A stretch of DNA of 64,000 bases, from NCBI RefSeq assembly GCF_009908295.1, contig NZ_JAAALO010000002.1:471490-535489 (forward strand), written 5' to 3'. Under the pieces are notes generated by a model that made no database searches, had not been told where the DNA came from, and was given only the letters and a program-made list of their open reading frames with translations. Shown here piece after piece: positions 1 to 8,946 of this stretch (position 1 is the stretch's first letter; the number at the start of each line of letters is the position of its first letter). The DNA comes from Micromonospora rubida (GTDB taxonomy: Bacteria > Actinomycetota > Actinomycetes > Mycobacteriales > Micromonosporaceae). A program made the translations under genes and the position numbers.

Positions 1-1374
1 GACGTGCACTGGGACCGGGAGACCTACCCGTACCTGACGTCGGTCGACTGGGCCGACGGCAACCCGCTGATCACCGTGCTGCGCCGCTCCCAGCAGCACG
101 GCCTGGTGCTCGCGGTGGATCCGCGCACCGGGGAGACCCAGGTGCACGCGGAGTTGGCCGATCCCCGCTGGGTGGAGCCGATCCCCGGCACCCCGGCGCA
201 CCTGCCGGACGGCCGGGTGCTGGTCGGCGGCGAGCTGGCCCACGACGGGTACGACGCCCGCTGCCTGTTCGCCGACGGCACCCTGCTCACCCCGCCCTCG
301 CTGTACGTGCGCCGGGTGGTGGGCCGGCTGCCCGCCGGCAACGGCCCGGCCGACCTGCTGGTCGAGGCGAGTGAGGGCGAGCCGAGCCAGCGACACCTGT
401 ACCGGGTCCGGACGCTGATCGGCGGCGGGGTGGACGCCCGCCGGATGAGCGGCACCCCCGGCTGGCACACCGCCGCGGTGGGCGGGGACACGCTGGTGGT
501 CGGCACCGCGTCGCTGGAGCAGCCGGGGACCACCTGGTCGGTGTGGCGCGGCGACCGGGAGGTGGCGCAGCTCCGCTCGCTGGCCGCCACCCCGCCGTAC
601 GCGCCCCGGCCGACGATGGTGCGGGTGACCGACCGGCGGCTGCCGAGCGCGGTGCTCTACCCGACCGACCACGTCAAGGGCACCCGGCTGCCGGTGCTGC
701 TGGACGTCTACGGCGGCCCGGGGCACCAGGAGGTGGTGGCGGCCCGGTCGGCCTGGTTGGAGCGGCAGTGGTGGGCCGACTCCGGCTTCGCGGTGGTGAC
801 GGTCGACAACCGGGGCACCCCCGGGGTGGCCCCGTCGTTCGAGAAGGCGGTGCACCGGCGGGTCGCCGACGTGGTGCTGACCGACCAGATCGACGCGCTG
901 ACCGCGCTCGCCGGCAAGCACCCCGACCTGGACCTGGGACGGGTCGGCGTGCGGGGCTGGTCGTTCGGCGGCTGGCTGGCCGGGCTGGCGGTGCTGCGCC
1001 ACCCGGAGCTGTTCCGGTGCGGGATCGTCGGCGCCCCGGTCACCGACTGGGCGTTGTACGACACCGCGTACAGCGAGCGCTACCTGGGCATGCCGGAGGA
1101 CGGAATGGACGTCTACGCGCACCACTCGCTGCTGGAGCTGGCCGCCGAGCGGCCGGTGTCCGGCGAGCCGGCCCGGCCGCTGCTGCTGGTGCACGGCCTG
1201 GTCGACGACAACGTGGTGGCGGCGCACACGCTGCGGCTGTCGGCGGCGCTGCTCGGCGCGGGCCGGCCGCACTCGGTGCTGCCGCTGACCGGGGCCACCC
1301 ACCTGGCCGCGGGCGGCCTGTCGGAGCGCCTGCTCCGCCTGGAACTCGACTTCCTCCGCACCCACCTGGGGTGA
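1..1374 (+). CDS. S9-family serine peptidase (prolyl oligopeptidase / DPP-IV type), 5' truncated by the window
   Basis: Only the C-terminal ~456 residues are in the window; the reading frame is open from base 1, so the true start lies upstream. The visible part has a beta-propeller-like N-terminal half, then an alpha/beta hydrolase catalytic domain. Numbering from codon 4, the nucleophile Ser320 sits in GWSFGGW, the acid is Asp401 in HGLVDDNV, and His433 is in GATHLA. This is the Ser-Asp-His order of family S9, which cleaves short peptides, often after Pro or Ala. It is followed by a strong inverted repeat and faces a peptide-uptake operon on the other strand, so a role in peptide use is plausible but not shown. 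Confidence 0.88.
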   Translation, partial: DVHWDRETYPYLTSVDWADGNPLITVLRRSQQHGLVLAVDPRTGETQVHAELADPRWVEPIPGTPAHLPDGRVLVGGELAHDGYDARCLFADGTLLTPPSLYVRRVVGRLPAGNGPADLLVEASEGEPSQRHLYRVRTLIGGGVDARRMSGTPGWHTAAVGGDTLVVGTASLEQPGTTWSVWRGDREVAQLRSLAATPPYAPRPTMVRVTDRRLPSAVLYPTDHVKGTRLPVLLDVYGGPGHQEVVAARSAWLERQWWADSGFAVVTVDNRGTPGVAPSFEKAVHRRVADVVLTDQIDALTALAGKHPDLDLGRVGVRGWSFGGWLAGLAVLRHPELFRCGIVGAPVTDWALYDTAYSERYLGMPEDGMDVYAHHSLLELAAERPVSGEPARPLLLVHGLVDDNVVAAHTLRLSAALLGAGRPHSVLPLTGATHLAAGGLSERLLRLELDFLRTHLG

Positions 1375-1375
1375 A

Positions 1376-1419
1376 CGAAGGGCCCCCGCTCGACGGCGCT
1401 GTCGAGCGGGGGCCCTTCG
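1376..1419. terminator. Bidirectional hairpin between convergent genes
   Basis: A perfect 19-bp inverted repeat (1376-1394 with 1401-1419) with a 6-base loop starts just after the S9 peptidase stop and ends 33 bases before the stop of the binding-protein gene on the minus strand. It has no T-run, as is usual for GC-rich actinobacterial terminators. Confidence 0.85.
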
Positions 1420-1452
1420 TCTACCGGGCTGGGGCCCGGCCGTGACTCGGCA

Positions 1453-3195
1453 CTACTTCTTGACGTGCGCGTTCACGAAGGACGGGTACCCGAAGACGCT
1501 GGAGATGAAGACCCCGCCGGCCTTGGAGCCGTGCACGAGGTAGGCCACGTCGACGTAGAGCGGCACCACCGGCGCGTGCTCCTTCATGATCTTCTGGTCG
1601 AGCTTGGCCCACTCCGGCCCCTGCTTGGTCGGCTCCAGGGCGAGGATCCGGTCGAACTCGGCGTTGATCGCCGGGTCGTTGAAGAACGCGCTGTTGCTGT
1701 TGCCCTCGGCCTTGATGGAGCGGCCGTCGTAGAGCACCGGCAGGATCGACGCGCCGCTGGGCCAGTCCGCCGCCCAGTTGCCGATGTACAGGTCCCAGGG
1801 GTTGTTCTTCTTCTTGACCTCGTCGAGCTTCGCGTCGTCCGGGATGTTCCGAACGGTGATCTTGAAGCCGGCCCGCTCCAGGTTGCCCTTGAGCTGGATC
1901 GCGATCTTCTGCTCGCCCGTGTTGTCGGCCACGCCGAGGACCAGCTCCGGGGTCTTGCCGCCGAGCAGCTCCTTGGCCTTGTCGACGTTGCCGTTGGCCC
2001 CGGCCGGGTACGCGTCGTACGCCTCGTAGCCGATGGTGGACGACGGCATCAGCGTGGTCATCGGCTGGGCCACGGTCTGCCCGCCGACCGCCTTGATCAG
2101 GCCGTCCCGGTCGATGGCGTAGTTCAGCGCCTGACGGATCTTGAGGTCCGTCACCCGCTGGTTGTTGATCACGAGCTGGTTGGCGCTCGGCGTCGGGGAG
2201 AGGATCGTCCGCGACTTCAGCGCCGCGTCCTGGGCCACCTTGGCGACCAGCGAGGACGGCACGTAGTTGAAGGCGACGGCGCTCTGGTCGGCGCCGTTGT
2301 CGGCGATCACCCGGTTGTTGGCGGCGTCGGCGGTCGGGCCGAAGCTCCACACGAACTGGTCCGGGTACTGGTGGCGCACCGGGTCGGTGGCGGCGTCCCA
2401 GTGGGGGTTACGGTCCAGGGTGAGCTGCACGCCGGCCTGGTTCTTGGCGACCTTGTACGGGCCCGAGGAGAACGGCCGCTGGTCCAGGTTGACCCCGGTG
2501 TCCTTGTCGGCCTTCAGCGGCGCGCTGGTCGGCAGCGACACCGCGAACGGCAGGTCGCAGCGGGGCTTGGCGAACTCGAAGCGCAGGGTCTTCGGGTCCG
2601 GTGCGGTCAGCCCCGGCGGCAGCGAGGTCTGGTTCTTCTTGAAGTCCCACTTGGTGTCGTACTCCGGGCTGTCGGCCAGCCACTCCTGCACGTAGGTCGG
2701 GCCGCCGGCGAGGTCCGGGTTGAACGACCGGGCGATGCCGTACGCGATCTCCTTGGAGGTGATCGGGGTGCCGTCCTCGAACTTCACCCCGTCCTTGATC
2801 TTGAACTCCCAGACCTTGCAGTCGGAGTTGACGTTGGTGCCCGGGGTCTCGGCCAGGTCGCCGACGAGGACCAGGCCGCCCTTGCCGTCGTCCTTCCAGG
2901 TGGTCAGGTAGCGGGAGAAGAGCGGGTTGGCCATCAGGCCCGCGAACGAGTACGTCCGCTGCGGGTCCAGGTGGGAGATCGGGGTCTCCCGGATGATGGT
3001 GAAGGTGCCGCCCTTCTGCGCCCCGGCCACCTCCGCCGCCGGACCCAACGAGTCCTTCGGGTCGGTGGCGATGACCCCGGTCTGCTGCCGGGTGTTGTCC
3101 ACCGTGGTGCCGTCGCCCGTGTTCTCCGAGCACGCCCCCAACGTCACCACCAGTGCGATGGCGCCGCCTGCGGCGACCGCTGCGCGTGGTCTCAT
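1453..3195 (-). CDS. Peptide/oligopeptide ABC transporter substrate-binding lipoprotein (SBP family 5)
   Basis: This 580-residue lipoprotein binds peptides or similar ligands outside the membrane and delivers them to the permease pair encoded upstream. The N-terminus has a short basic region, a hydrophobic stretch and a lipobox LGAC with the lipidated Cys at residue 22. The rest looks like the large three-domain family 5 fold (AYAIDRDGLIK-type helix, FDRILALEP near the end). The ATG is preceded by a clear GGAGGAGG. It is the last gene of the minus-strand importer operon, separated from the permease gene by 131 bases that look like a separate promoter, so it may be transcribed independently and at a higher level. 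The ligand cannot be told from sequence. Confidence 0.9.
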   Translation of the reverse strand: MRPRAAVAAGGAIALVVTLGACSENTGDGTTVDNTRQQTGVIATDPKDSLGPAAEVAGAQKGGTFTIIRETPISHLDPQRTYSFAGLMANPLFSRYLTTWKDDGKGGLVLVGDLAETPGTNVNSDCKVWEFKIKDGVKFEDGTPITSKEIAYGIARSFNPDLAGGPTYVQEWLADSPEYDTKWDFKKNQTSLPPGLTAPDPKTLRFEFAKPRCDLPFAVSLPTSAPLKADKDTGVNLDQRPFSSGPYKVAKNQAGVQLTLDRNPHWDAATDPVRHQYPDQFVWSFGPTADAANNRVIADNGADQSAVAFNYVPSSLVAKVAQDAALKSRTILSPTPSANQLVINNQRVTDLKIRQALNYAIDRDGLIKAVGGQTVAQPMTTLMPSSTIGYEAYDAYPAGANGNVDKAKELLGGKTPELVLGVADNTGEQKIAIQLKGNLERAGFKITVRNIPDDAKLDEVKKKNNPWDLYIGNWAADWPSGASILPVLYDGRSIKAEGNSNSAFFNDPAINAEFDRILALEPTKQGPEWAKLDQKIMKEHAPVVPLYVDVAYLVHGSKAGGVFISSVFGYPSFVNAHVKK

Positions 3196-3326
3196 CTGCT
3201 ACCTCCTCCACCCGGTGCCGCCGGGCGGAAACGCCGACGTCCCGAGGATCGTAAAGAAGAAAATCTTCGAATTGTGTAACGGTTCTTGATGATTCCGTCA
3301 GCGCCGCGGTGGCGGCCGGGCGACGG
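3196..3326 (-). promoter_or_regulatory. AT-rich promoter/operator region ahead of the binding-protein gene
   Basis: The stretch 3245-3300 is strikingly AT-rich for this genome. On the minus strand a TACGAT hexamer (3253-3248) could be a -10 box about 50 bases before the start codon. A short palindrome GAAGA-AAA-TCTTC (3256-3268) overlaps the expected spacer. No convincing -35 box was seen. This supports a separate promoter for the last gene of the operon. Confidence 0.45.
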
Positions 3327-4313
3327 TCAGCGCAGCCGCACCCGGGGGTCGATCACGGCATAGAGCAGGTCCACCACGACGTTGGCCAGCACCACGAAGA
3401 CCGCGGCGATGAGCACGGTCGCCATGATGGTGGGCAGGTCACCGTCGCTGACCGCGTTCACCGCGGTACGCCCCAGCCCCTGGATGCCGAAGGTGGTCTC
3501 GGTGATCACGGTGCCGCCCAGCGCCCCGCCGACGTCCAGCCCCGCGATGGTCACCACCGGGGTGATCGCCGCGCGCAGCGCGTGCCGCCCGTACACCTTG
3601 GGTTTGGTCAGGCCCTTGGCCCGCGCGGTGCGGACGTAGTCCTCGGAGAGCGTCTCCAACATCTGCGCCCGGGACAGCCTCGCGTAGATGGCGGAGTAGA
3701 GGAAGGCCAGCGCGACCCAGGCGAGCACCAGCCCGCTGGCCCACTTCGCCGGACTGTCGAACAGCGATGTGTAGCTCGGCACCGGCAGCAGCCGCAGGTT
3801 GTAGACGAGGACCAGCAGCAGCACCGCGCCGACGAAGTAGATCTGCAACGACGCGCCGGTCAGCGAGAAGCCGATGGCCACCCGGTCCAGCCAGGTGCCC
3901 CTGCGCAGCGCCGAGACCATGCCGAGGCCGACGCCGAGCAGCAGCCAGAGGATCGCCGCCGGGATCACGATGCTCAGGGTCACCGGCAACACCCGGGCCA
4001 GGGTGTCGCTGACCGCCTCGTTGTTCGCGTACGACCAGCCCAGGCAGGGGGCGTCGCACCGGCCGCCCTGGGCGCTGCCCAGGTCCCGACCGGTGAAGAT
4101 GCCCTTCATGTAGCCGGCGTACTGGCTGATCAGCGGGTCGCGCAGGCCCAGCTCCTGGCGGACCCGTTCCAGTCGCTCCGGGTTGCAGTTCTTCGGGCAC
4201 ATGCCGCTGACCGGGTCCCGGGGCAGGGCGAAGAACATCAGGAAGCTGAACACGCTCACCGCGAACAGGGTGAGCCCGGCCGAGAGCAGCCGCTTGACCA
4301 GGAATCGCGCCAT
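3327..4313 (-). CDS. Peptide ABC transporter permease, DppB/OppB type
   Basis: A 328-residue inner-membrane permease with about six transmembrane segments and the binding-protein-dependent transport signature in the loop containing EDYVRTARAKGL. The N-terminal MARFLVKRLL and the C-terminal LLYAVIDPRVRLR are typical of the DppB subunit. The large extracytoplasmic loop has four cysteines (MCPKNC at about residues 38-43 and GGRCDAPC further on), which are uncommon in this family and could form disulfides. It follows the DppC gene by 9 bases and is probably cotranscribed with it. Confidence 0.9.
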   Translation of the reverse strand: MARFLVKRLLSAGLTLFAVSVFSFLMFFALPRDPVSGMCPKNCNPERLERVRQELGLRDPLISQYAGYMKGIFTGRDLGSAQGGRCDAPCLGWSYANNEAVSDTLARVLPVTLSIVIPAAILWLLLGVGLGMVSALRRGTWLDRVAIGFSLTGASLQIYFVGAVLLLVLVYNLRLLPVPSYTSLFDSPAKWASGLVLAWVALAFLYSAIYARLSRAQMLETLSEDYVRTARAKGLTKPKVYGRHALRAAITPVVTIAGLDVGGALGGTVITETTFGIQGLGRTAVNAVSDGDLPTIMATVLIAAVFVVLANVVVDLLYAVIDPRVRLR

Positions 4314-4322
4314 AGGAAACCC

Positions 4323-5336
4323 CTACCGGGACGACTTCGGGTCGAGCGCGTCGCGCAGCGCGTCCCCGAAGAGGTTGAAGGCGAGCACCAGCGCGAAGAT
4401 CGTGATGCCGGGAAAGAAGACGTACGAAGGGTCGGTCTGGAGGTAGTCCAGGCTGCGGTAGATCATCCGGCCGAAGCTCGGCGTCTCGTCGGTGAGGCCG
4501 ACGCCGATGAACGACAGCGCCGCCTCGCTGGTGATGTACGAGGGCACCGCGAGGGAGAACGACACCAGGATCGGCGCCCAGATGTTCGGCAGGAGCTGGC
4601 GGAAGAGCATGTGTCCCAGCCCGGCGCCGCTGGCCCGGGCCGCCTCCACGAACTCCCGCTCGCGCAGCGCGATGACCTGCCCCCGGACCAGCCGGGCGGT
4701 GCTGGTCCAGCCGAACAGGGCGAAGATGGAGATCAGCACGCCGATCTGGAACGCGGGCGGCACCGCCTCGCGCTGGCCGTAGAAGCGCAGCGCGACGGTC
4801 GGGGTCAGGGCCAGCGCGATGATCAGGAACGGCATGGCCAGGGTCAGGTCGGTGATCCAGTTGATCACCGCGTCGATCCAGCCGCCCAGGTACCCGGCGA
4901 GGGTGCCCAGCAGGATGCCGAGCGCGGCGGTGATCACGGCGGCGGCGAACGCGATGAACAGCGACGTCCGCAGGCCGTGCACCATCCGGATGAAGATGTC
5001 CCGGCCCAGGCCCGGCTCCAGCCCGAACCAGTGCTCGCCGGTGATGCCCCCGGCGTAGCCCAGCGGCATGCCGAAGCCGTCGAGCCGGTCCTGGAACTGC
5101 TCGCGCGGGCCCACCCCGTACAGCGCCTGGATCAGCGGCACGGCGAACGCGAGCAGCACGAAGAAGACCAGCATCGCGGCGCTGATCATGGCCGTGCGGT
5201 CCCGCCGCAGCCGGACCCACGCGAGCTGGCCGGGCGACCGGCCGACGAAGCCCTTCGCCTTCGGCGCGTCGCCGTCGCCGTCGCCGGTGGACTCGATCTC
5301 CGCCAGCGCCACGCCCTCGACCGGGGACAGGCTCAC
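4323..5336 (-). CDS. Peptide ABC transporter permease, DppC/OppC type
   Basis: A 337-residue permease that pairs with the DppB subunit. About 45 hydrophilic residues precede the first membrane helix. The EAA-type loop reads [15 protein letters not shown], and the end is [18 protein letters not shown], both standard for DppC. The GTG start overlaps the stop of the upstream ATPase gene by four bases (GTGA), implying translational coupling. Confidence 0.9.
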   Translation of the reverse strand: MSLSPVEGVALAEIESTGDGDGDAPKAKGFVGRSPGQLAWVRLRRDRTAMISAAMLVFFVLLAFAVPLIQALYGVGPREQFQDRLDGFGMPLGYAGGITGEHWFGLEPGLGRDIFIRMVHGLRTSLFIAFAAAVITAALGILLGTLAGYLGGWIDAVINWITDLTLAMPFLIIALALTPTVALRFYGQREAVPPAFQIGVLISIFALFGWTSTARLVRGQVIALREREFVEAARASGAGLGHMLFRQLLPNIWAPILVSFSLAVPSYITSEAALSFIGVGLTDETPSFGRMIYRSLDYLQTDPSYVFFPGITIFALVLAFNLFGDALRDALDPKSSR

Positions 5337-6355
5337 CTCGTCACCTCCGCACCACTCACGTCGACCCGCTCGGACTCCGGGAAGTGGCAGGCCGTCGACT
5401 GGGCGCCGCCGTCCCGGGGCTTCAGGGCCGGCTCCTCCGTGGCGCAGACGTCCTGCGCCTTCCAGCAGCGGGTGCGGAACCGGCAGCCCGACGGCGGGTT
5501 CAGCGGCGTCGGCACGTCGCCGGTCAGCCGGATCCGGCCGCCCGGCCCGAGCGTCGTCACGTCCGGGATCGCCGACAGCAGGGCCCGGGTGTACGGGTGC
5601 TGCGGGCGCTCGTAGATGTCCGCCCGGTCGCCGATCTCGACGATCCGGCCCAGGTACATCACGGCGACCCGCTGGCAGAAGTGCCGCACCACGGCCAGGT
5701 CGTGGGCGATGAAGACGAACGCCAGCCCGAGGTCCCGTTGCAGGTCCCGCAGCAGGTTGACCACCTGCGCCTGGATCGAGACGTCCAGGGCGGAGACCGG
5801 CTCGTCGGCGACGATCAGCTTCGGTCGCAGGGCCAGCGCCCGGGCGATGCCGATGCGCTGTCGCTGCCCGCCGGAGAACTCGTGCGGGTAGCGGTTGTAG
5901 TGCTCGGGGTTCAGCCCGACCAGCTCCAGCAGCTCCTGGACCCGCTTGCGCACCCCGCCCGGCGGTTTGATCCCGTTGACCTGCAACGGCATCGCCACGA
6001 TCCGGCCCACGGTGTGCCGGGGGTTCAGCGAGGCGTACGGGTCCTGGAAGATGATCTGAAGGTCCTGCCGCAGCGGGCGCAGCTCGCGCCGCCCGGCGTG
6101 GGTGATGTCCCGCCCGGCGAACTCGATCTTCCCGGCGGTCGGCTCCAGCAGCCGCACCAGCATCCGGCCGGTGGTGGTCTTGCCGCAGCCGGACTCCCCC
6201 ACCAGGCCCAGCGTCTCGCCGGGGCGCACCTCGAAGTCCAGGCCGTCGACGGCCTGGACCAGACCGGTGCTCCGGAACCCGTCGCGCACCGGGAAATGCT
6301 TGGTCAGCCCGCTGACCCGCAGCAACGGCTCGGTGTCAGTCGTCGGGTCCGTCAT
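5333..6355 (-). CDS. Peptide ABC transporter ATPase, DppF/OppF type
   Basis: A 340-residue ATPase that powers the importer. Walker A is GESGCGKTT (about residues 53-61), the Q-loop is [11 protein letters not shown], the signature is SGGQRQR and Walker B is LIVADEP. The C-terminal oligopeptide domain carries the usual cysteines ([14 protein letters not shown], then a later ACH), a pattern that in related Opp ATPases can hold an iron-sulfur cluster. The ATG overlaps the previous stop by four bases (ATGA), so the five genes form one coupled unit up to the binding protein. Confidence 0.92.
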   Translation of the reverse strand: MTDPTTDTEPLLRVSGLTKHFPVRDGFRSTGLVQAVDGLDFEVRPGETLGLVGESGCGKTTTGRMLVRLLEPTAGKIEFAGRDITHAGRRELRPLRQDLQIIFQDPYASLNPRHTVGRIVAMPLQVNGIKPPGGVRKRVQELLELVGLNPEHYNRYPHEFSGGQRQRIGIARALALRPKLIVADEPVSALDVSIQAQVVNLLRDLQRDLGLAFVFIAHDLAVVRHFCQRVAVMYLGRIVEIGDRADIYERPQHPYTRALLSAIPDVTTLGPGGRIRLTGDVPTPLNPPSGCRFRTRCWKAQDVCATEEPALKPRDGGAQSTACHFPESERVDVSGAEVTR

Positions 6356-7455
6356 CGGGCCACCCCCACATGTGCGACGTCCTCGCGGTACAGCCGGGTG
6401 CGCTCCCGCGCCGGCAGGTGGCAGGCGACCAGGTGACCCGCCTCGCCGGCCGGGCCCAGCGTCGGGACCTCGGTGCGGGAGCGGTCGCCGTTGCGGTCGG
6501 CGTACCGGCAGCGGGGGTGGAAGGCGCAGCCCGACGGCAGGTTGATCAGGCTGGGCGGGTTGCCCGGGATGGGGATCAGGTCCGCGTCCGAGTCGCCGTG
6601 CAGCGACGGCACGCTGGAGAGCAGACCCCAGGTGTACGGGTGCTGCGGGCGCCGGAGCACCTGCTCCACGGCGCCGTGCTCGACGGCCCGCCCGCCGTAC
6701 ATCACCAGCACCTCGTCGGCGACCTGGCTGACCACCCCGAGGTCGTGGGTGATCAGGATGATCGCGGAGTGGAACTCGGCCTGGAGGTCGGCGAGCAGGT
6801 CGAGGATCTGCGCCTGCACGGTGACGTCGAGCGCGGTGGTCGGCTCGTCGGCGATCAGCAGGTCCGGGTCGTTGACCAGGGCCATGGCGATCATCGCCCG
6901 CTGCCTCATGCCGCCGGAGAACTCGTGCGGGTACTGGTCGTAACGCTTTGCCGGCTGCGGGATACCGACCCGGCCGAGCATGTCCACGGCCCGCCGCCGG
7001 GCCTCCCGCTTACCGGCCCCCGGGTGGTGCACCCGGAACGCCTCGGCGATCTGCTTCCCCACCGTGTAGTACGGGTGCAGCGCGGACAGCGGGTCCTGGA
7101 AGATCATCGCCATGTCCCGGCCGCGCAGCTGGCGCACGTCCTCCTCCGGCAGGCCGATGAGCTGCCGGCCGCCGACGGAGATCCCGCCGGTGATGGTGGC
7201 GCGCTTCGGGTCGTGCAGGCCGAGGATCGCCAGCGAGGTGACGCTCTTGCCCGAGCCCGACTCGCCGACGATGCCGAGGGTGCGCCCCCGCTCGACGGCG
7301 AAGGAGACCCCGTCCACGGCGCGGACCGTGCCGTCGGAGGTGGCGAACTGCACCCGCAGGTCGCTCACTCTCAGGTATGGGCCGTCTCCGCGTTGCTCCG
7401 GCACGCCGGGACGGTCGCCCGGTTGCCCGGACGGCGCCGGTGCTGACTTGTCCAC
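6352..7455 (-). CDS. Peptide ABC transporter ATPase, DppD/OppD type
   Basis: The second ATPase of the importer and the first gene of the operon, 367 residues from the GTG at 7455. That start is chosen because GGGAGG lies six bases ahead; an upstream GTG at 7497 would add 14 residues that look non-coding. Walker A is GESGSGKS, the Q-loop [11 protein letters not shown], the signature SGGMRQR and Walker [13 protein letters not shown]. In the C-terminal domain the first two cysteines are present (CAFHPRC), but the third, found at this place in the other three ATPases of the window, is replaced (YADRNGD). This could mean loss of a metal cluster. Confidence 0.9.
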   Translation of the reverse strand: MDKSAPAPSGQPGDRPGVPEQRGDGPYLRVSDLRVQFATSDGTVRAVDGVSFAVERGRTLGIVGESGSGKSVTSLAILGLHDPKRATITGGISVGGRQLIGLPEEDVRQLRGRDMAMIFQDPLSALHPYYTVGKQIAEAFRVHHPGAGKREARRRAVDMLGRVGIPQPAKRYDQYPHEFSGGMRQRAMIAMALVNDPDLLIADEPTTALDVTVQAQILDLLADLQAEFHSAIILITHDLGVVSQVADEVLVMYGGRAVEHGAVEQVLRRPQHPYTWGLLSSVPSLHGDSDADLIPIPGNPPSLINLPSGCAFHPRCRYADRNGDRSRTEVPTLGPAGEAGHLVACHLPARERTRLYREDVAHVGVAR

Positions 7456-7480
7456 GACCGCCTCCCTCAGTGACGAAGAG

Positions 7481-7509
7481 AACCTACAACAGATCACTGA
7501 GGCTGAAAC
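7481..7509 (-). promoter_or_regulatory. Possible promoter of the first peptide-importer operon
   Basis: On the minus strand a TAGGTT hexamer (7486-7481) lies 17 bases after GTTTCA (7509-7504), which matches only three of six -35 bases. It would start transcription about 20 bases before the GTG at 7455, leaving just room for the ribosome site. Two copies of GTCAGCG stand further upstream, at about 7524-7541. Confidence 0.3.
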
Positions 7510-7681
7510 TAAGCTACAAAACGGGTGCTGTCAGCGGGGGTCAGCGTAACGACTCGGCATCTACCTCCGACACCCCCCACCAGGACATCGACGCGATGCG
7601 CACCCCCCGATCGCACCTCGGGTGCGACCATGGTGGCGGCAACCGGGAGAGGATCCGCGCCGGATCGAGGTGGAGGTGACC

Positions 7682-8230
7682 ATGACCGCGGCGGTGTTCG
7701 ACCACGACGGCCCGTGGACCGAGGAGGAGTACCTCGCCCTCGGCGAGACGTCCCAGCGGGTCGAACTGTTCGACGGGAGCCTCCACGTGACCCCAGCCCC
7801 CACCCCCCGGCACCAACGAATCTCGCGCAAGCTGGGCAACATCCTCGAACCGGCCGCCGAGGCCGTCGGGCTGGAACTGCTGGAGGCGGTGAACGTCCGG
7901 CTCAGGCCCGGGCGGGTCCCCATTCCCGATCTCGTCGTCACGAACCCGGTCGACCTCGACGATCCCAACATCGAGGCGCACGAGGTCCGGTTGGTCTGCG
8001 AGATCATCTCACCGAGCAACGCGGCCACCGACAAGGTGCTCAAGATGCACTACTACGCCGCCGCCGGCATCGACTGGTACCTGTTGATCGAGCAGGACAC
8101 GGGCGCGCTACGTCTTTACCACCGTCGGCACGCCCACTACGTGGAGCACGCGGCGGTCAAACGGGGCGAGGTGCTGGAGCTGACCGAGCCTGTCCGGGCG
8201 ACGGTCCGGCCGGAGGATCTCGTCCCCTGA
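7682..8230 (+). CDS. Uma2-family (DUF820) PD-(D/E)XK endonuclease-like protein, copy 1
   Basis: A 182-residue protein of the Uma2 family, whose members have a restriction-endonuclease-like fold and mostly unknown targets. The pattern fits: TEEEYLAL near the N-terminus, VELFDGSLHVTP (an early acidic residue), IPDLVV (the Asp of the PD motif) and VCEIISPSN (the E-x-S/K region), then a DWYLLIEQ strand. The ATG at 7682 is preceded by GGAGGTGACC; the longer open frame upstream is not needed. The gene is partly identical to the next one, and their different middle segments (about residues 45-103) surround the presumed active site. Confidence 0.85.
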   Translation: MTAAVFDHDGPWTEEEYLALGETSQRVELFDGSLHVTPAPTPRHQRISRKLGNILEPAAEAVGLELLEAVNVRLRPGRVPIPDLVVTNPVDLDDPNIEAHEVRLVCEIISPSNAATDKVLKMHYYAAAGIDWYLLIEQDTGALRLYHRRHAHYVEHAAVKRGEVLELTEPVRATVRPEDLVP

Positions 8231-8234
8231 CGGT

Positions 8235-8304
8235 GCCCATACCGGCCGGATCGTGCGTCTCGTAGCCGAGGTTGTCGGTCAACTCCTCGTTCAGTCGCAC
8301 GTAC
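8235..8304 (-). mobile_element. Scrap of an IS256-family transposase gene
   Basis: Read on the minus strand, these ~70 bases translate as VRLNEELTDNLGYETHDPAG. This closely resembles the conserved early segment of IS256/Mutator-type transposases (E-I-T-D-H-V-G-Y-x-K-H-D-P-A-G). No other part of the element is visible. It lies exactly between the two Uma2 copies. Confidence 0.55.
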
Positions 8305-8365
8305 GGTGCGACCATGGTGGCGGCAACCGGGAGAGGATCCGCGCCGGATCGAGGTGGAGGTGACC

Positions 8366-8914
8366 ATGACCGCGGCGGTGTTCGACCACGACGGCCCGTG
8401 GACCGAGGAGGAGTACCTCGCCCTCGGCGAGACGTCCCAGCGGGTCGAACTGTTCGACGGGAGCCTCCACGTGACCCCAGCCCCCACCCCCCGGCACCAG
8501 AACATCTCGGGCGAACTGCGGGCCGTCCTACGGACGCCGGTCCGCGAAGCCGGCCTACGCGTGCTGGAAGCCGTCAACGTCCGGCTGAAGCCAGGTCGCA
8601 TCCCCATTCCGGACCTGGTGATCACCGGCGAGATCGATTTCGACGATCCCAACATCGAGGCGCGCGACGTGCGGCTGGTCTGCGAGATCATCTCACCGAG
8701 CAACGCGGCCACCGACAAGGTGCTCAAGATGCACTACTACGCCGCCGCCGGCATCGACTGGTACCTGTTGATCGAACAGGAGAGCGGGACGCTGCATCTC
8801 TACCGTCGGCAGGGCCGTCACTACATCGAGCGGTCGGTCACCAAGGTGGGTGAGGTGCTGGAGCTGACCGAGCCTGTCCGGGCGACGGTCCGGCCGGAGG
8901 ATCTCGTCCCCTGA
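8366..8914 (+). CDS. Uma2-family (DUF820) PD-(D/E)XK endonuclease-like protein, copy 2
   Basis: The second copy, also 182 residues, with the same ATG and GGAGGTGACC context. Its first ~44 residues and its last ~21 are identical to copy 1, as is the block LVCEIISPSNAATDK through LLIEQ. The region between (NISGELRAVLRTPV... to ...ARDVR) and a second patch (ESGTLHLYRRQGRHYIERSV) differ. The PD and E motifs are kept in both copies, so both may be active. Such small nucleases are often multicopy in actinobacteria and cyanobacteria; their biological role is unknown. Confidence 0.85.
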   Translation: MTAAVFDHDGPWTEEEYLALGETSQRVELFDGSLHVTPAPTPRHQNISGELRAVLRTPVREAGLRVLEAVNVRLKPGRIPIPDLVITGEIDFDDPNIEARDVRLVCEIISPSNAATDKVLKMHYYAAAGIDWYLLIEQESGTLHLYRRQGRHYIERSVTKVGEVLELTEPVRATVRPEDLVP

Positions 8915-8934
8915 CGGATGTCGGTCCCGTCACC

Positions 8935-8940
8935 TAGGGT
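8935..8940 (+). promoter_or_regulatory. Leaderless -10 box of tldD
   Basis: TAGGGT ends exactly six bases before the tldD ATG at 8947. A CTGACG at 8911-8916, 18 bases upstream, could be the -35 box. There is no ribosome site, so the transcript probably begins at the start codon. Confidence 0.6.
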
Positions 8941-8946
8941 CGGGCC

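Larger units (their letters stand above)
7621..8917 (+). repeat. Tandem duplication, about 0.6 kb unit, offset 684 bases
   Basis: Two copies of a Uma2-type gene and its leader stand head to tail. Bases 7621-7815 and 8305-8499 are identical (195 bases, including 61 bases before the start codon), as are 7992-8091 and 8676-8775, and 8168-8233 and 8852-8917. The segments in between are clearly diverged. This mosaic is not what a single recent duplication would leave. Confidence 0.95.

Noticed and set aside
3309..5615. Very long plus-strand open frame opposite the first permease genes
   Set aside because: It is the mirror of three well-supported minus-strand genes; its product is rich in Arg, Gly, Val and His with no family features, as expected for GC-rich antisense frames.
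7622..7681. Upstream extension of the Uma2 frame (20 codons) in both copies
   Set aside because: A strong GGAGGTGACC stands just before the inner ATG, and the upstream codons have no family similarity.
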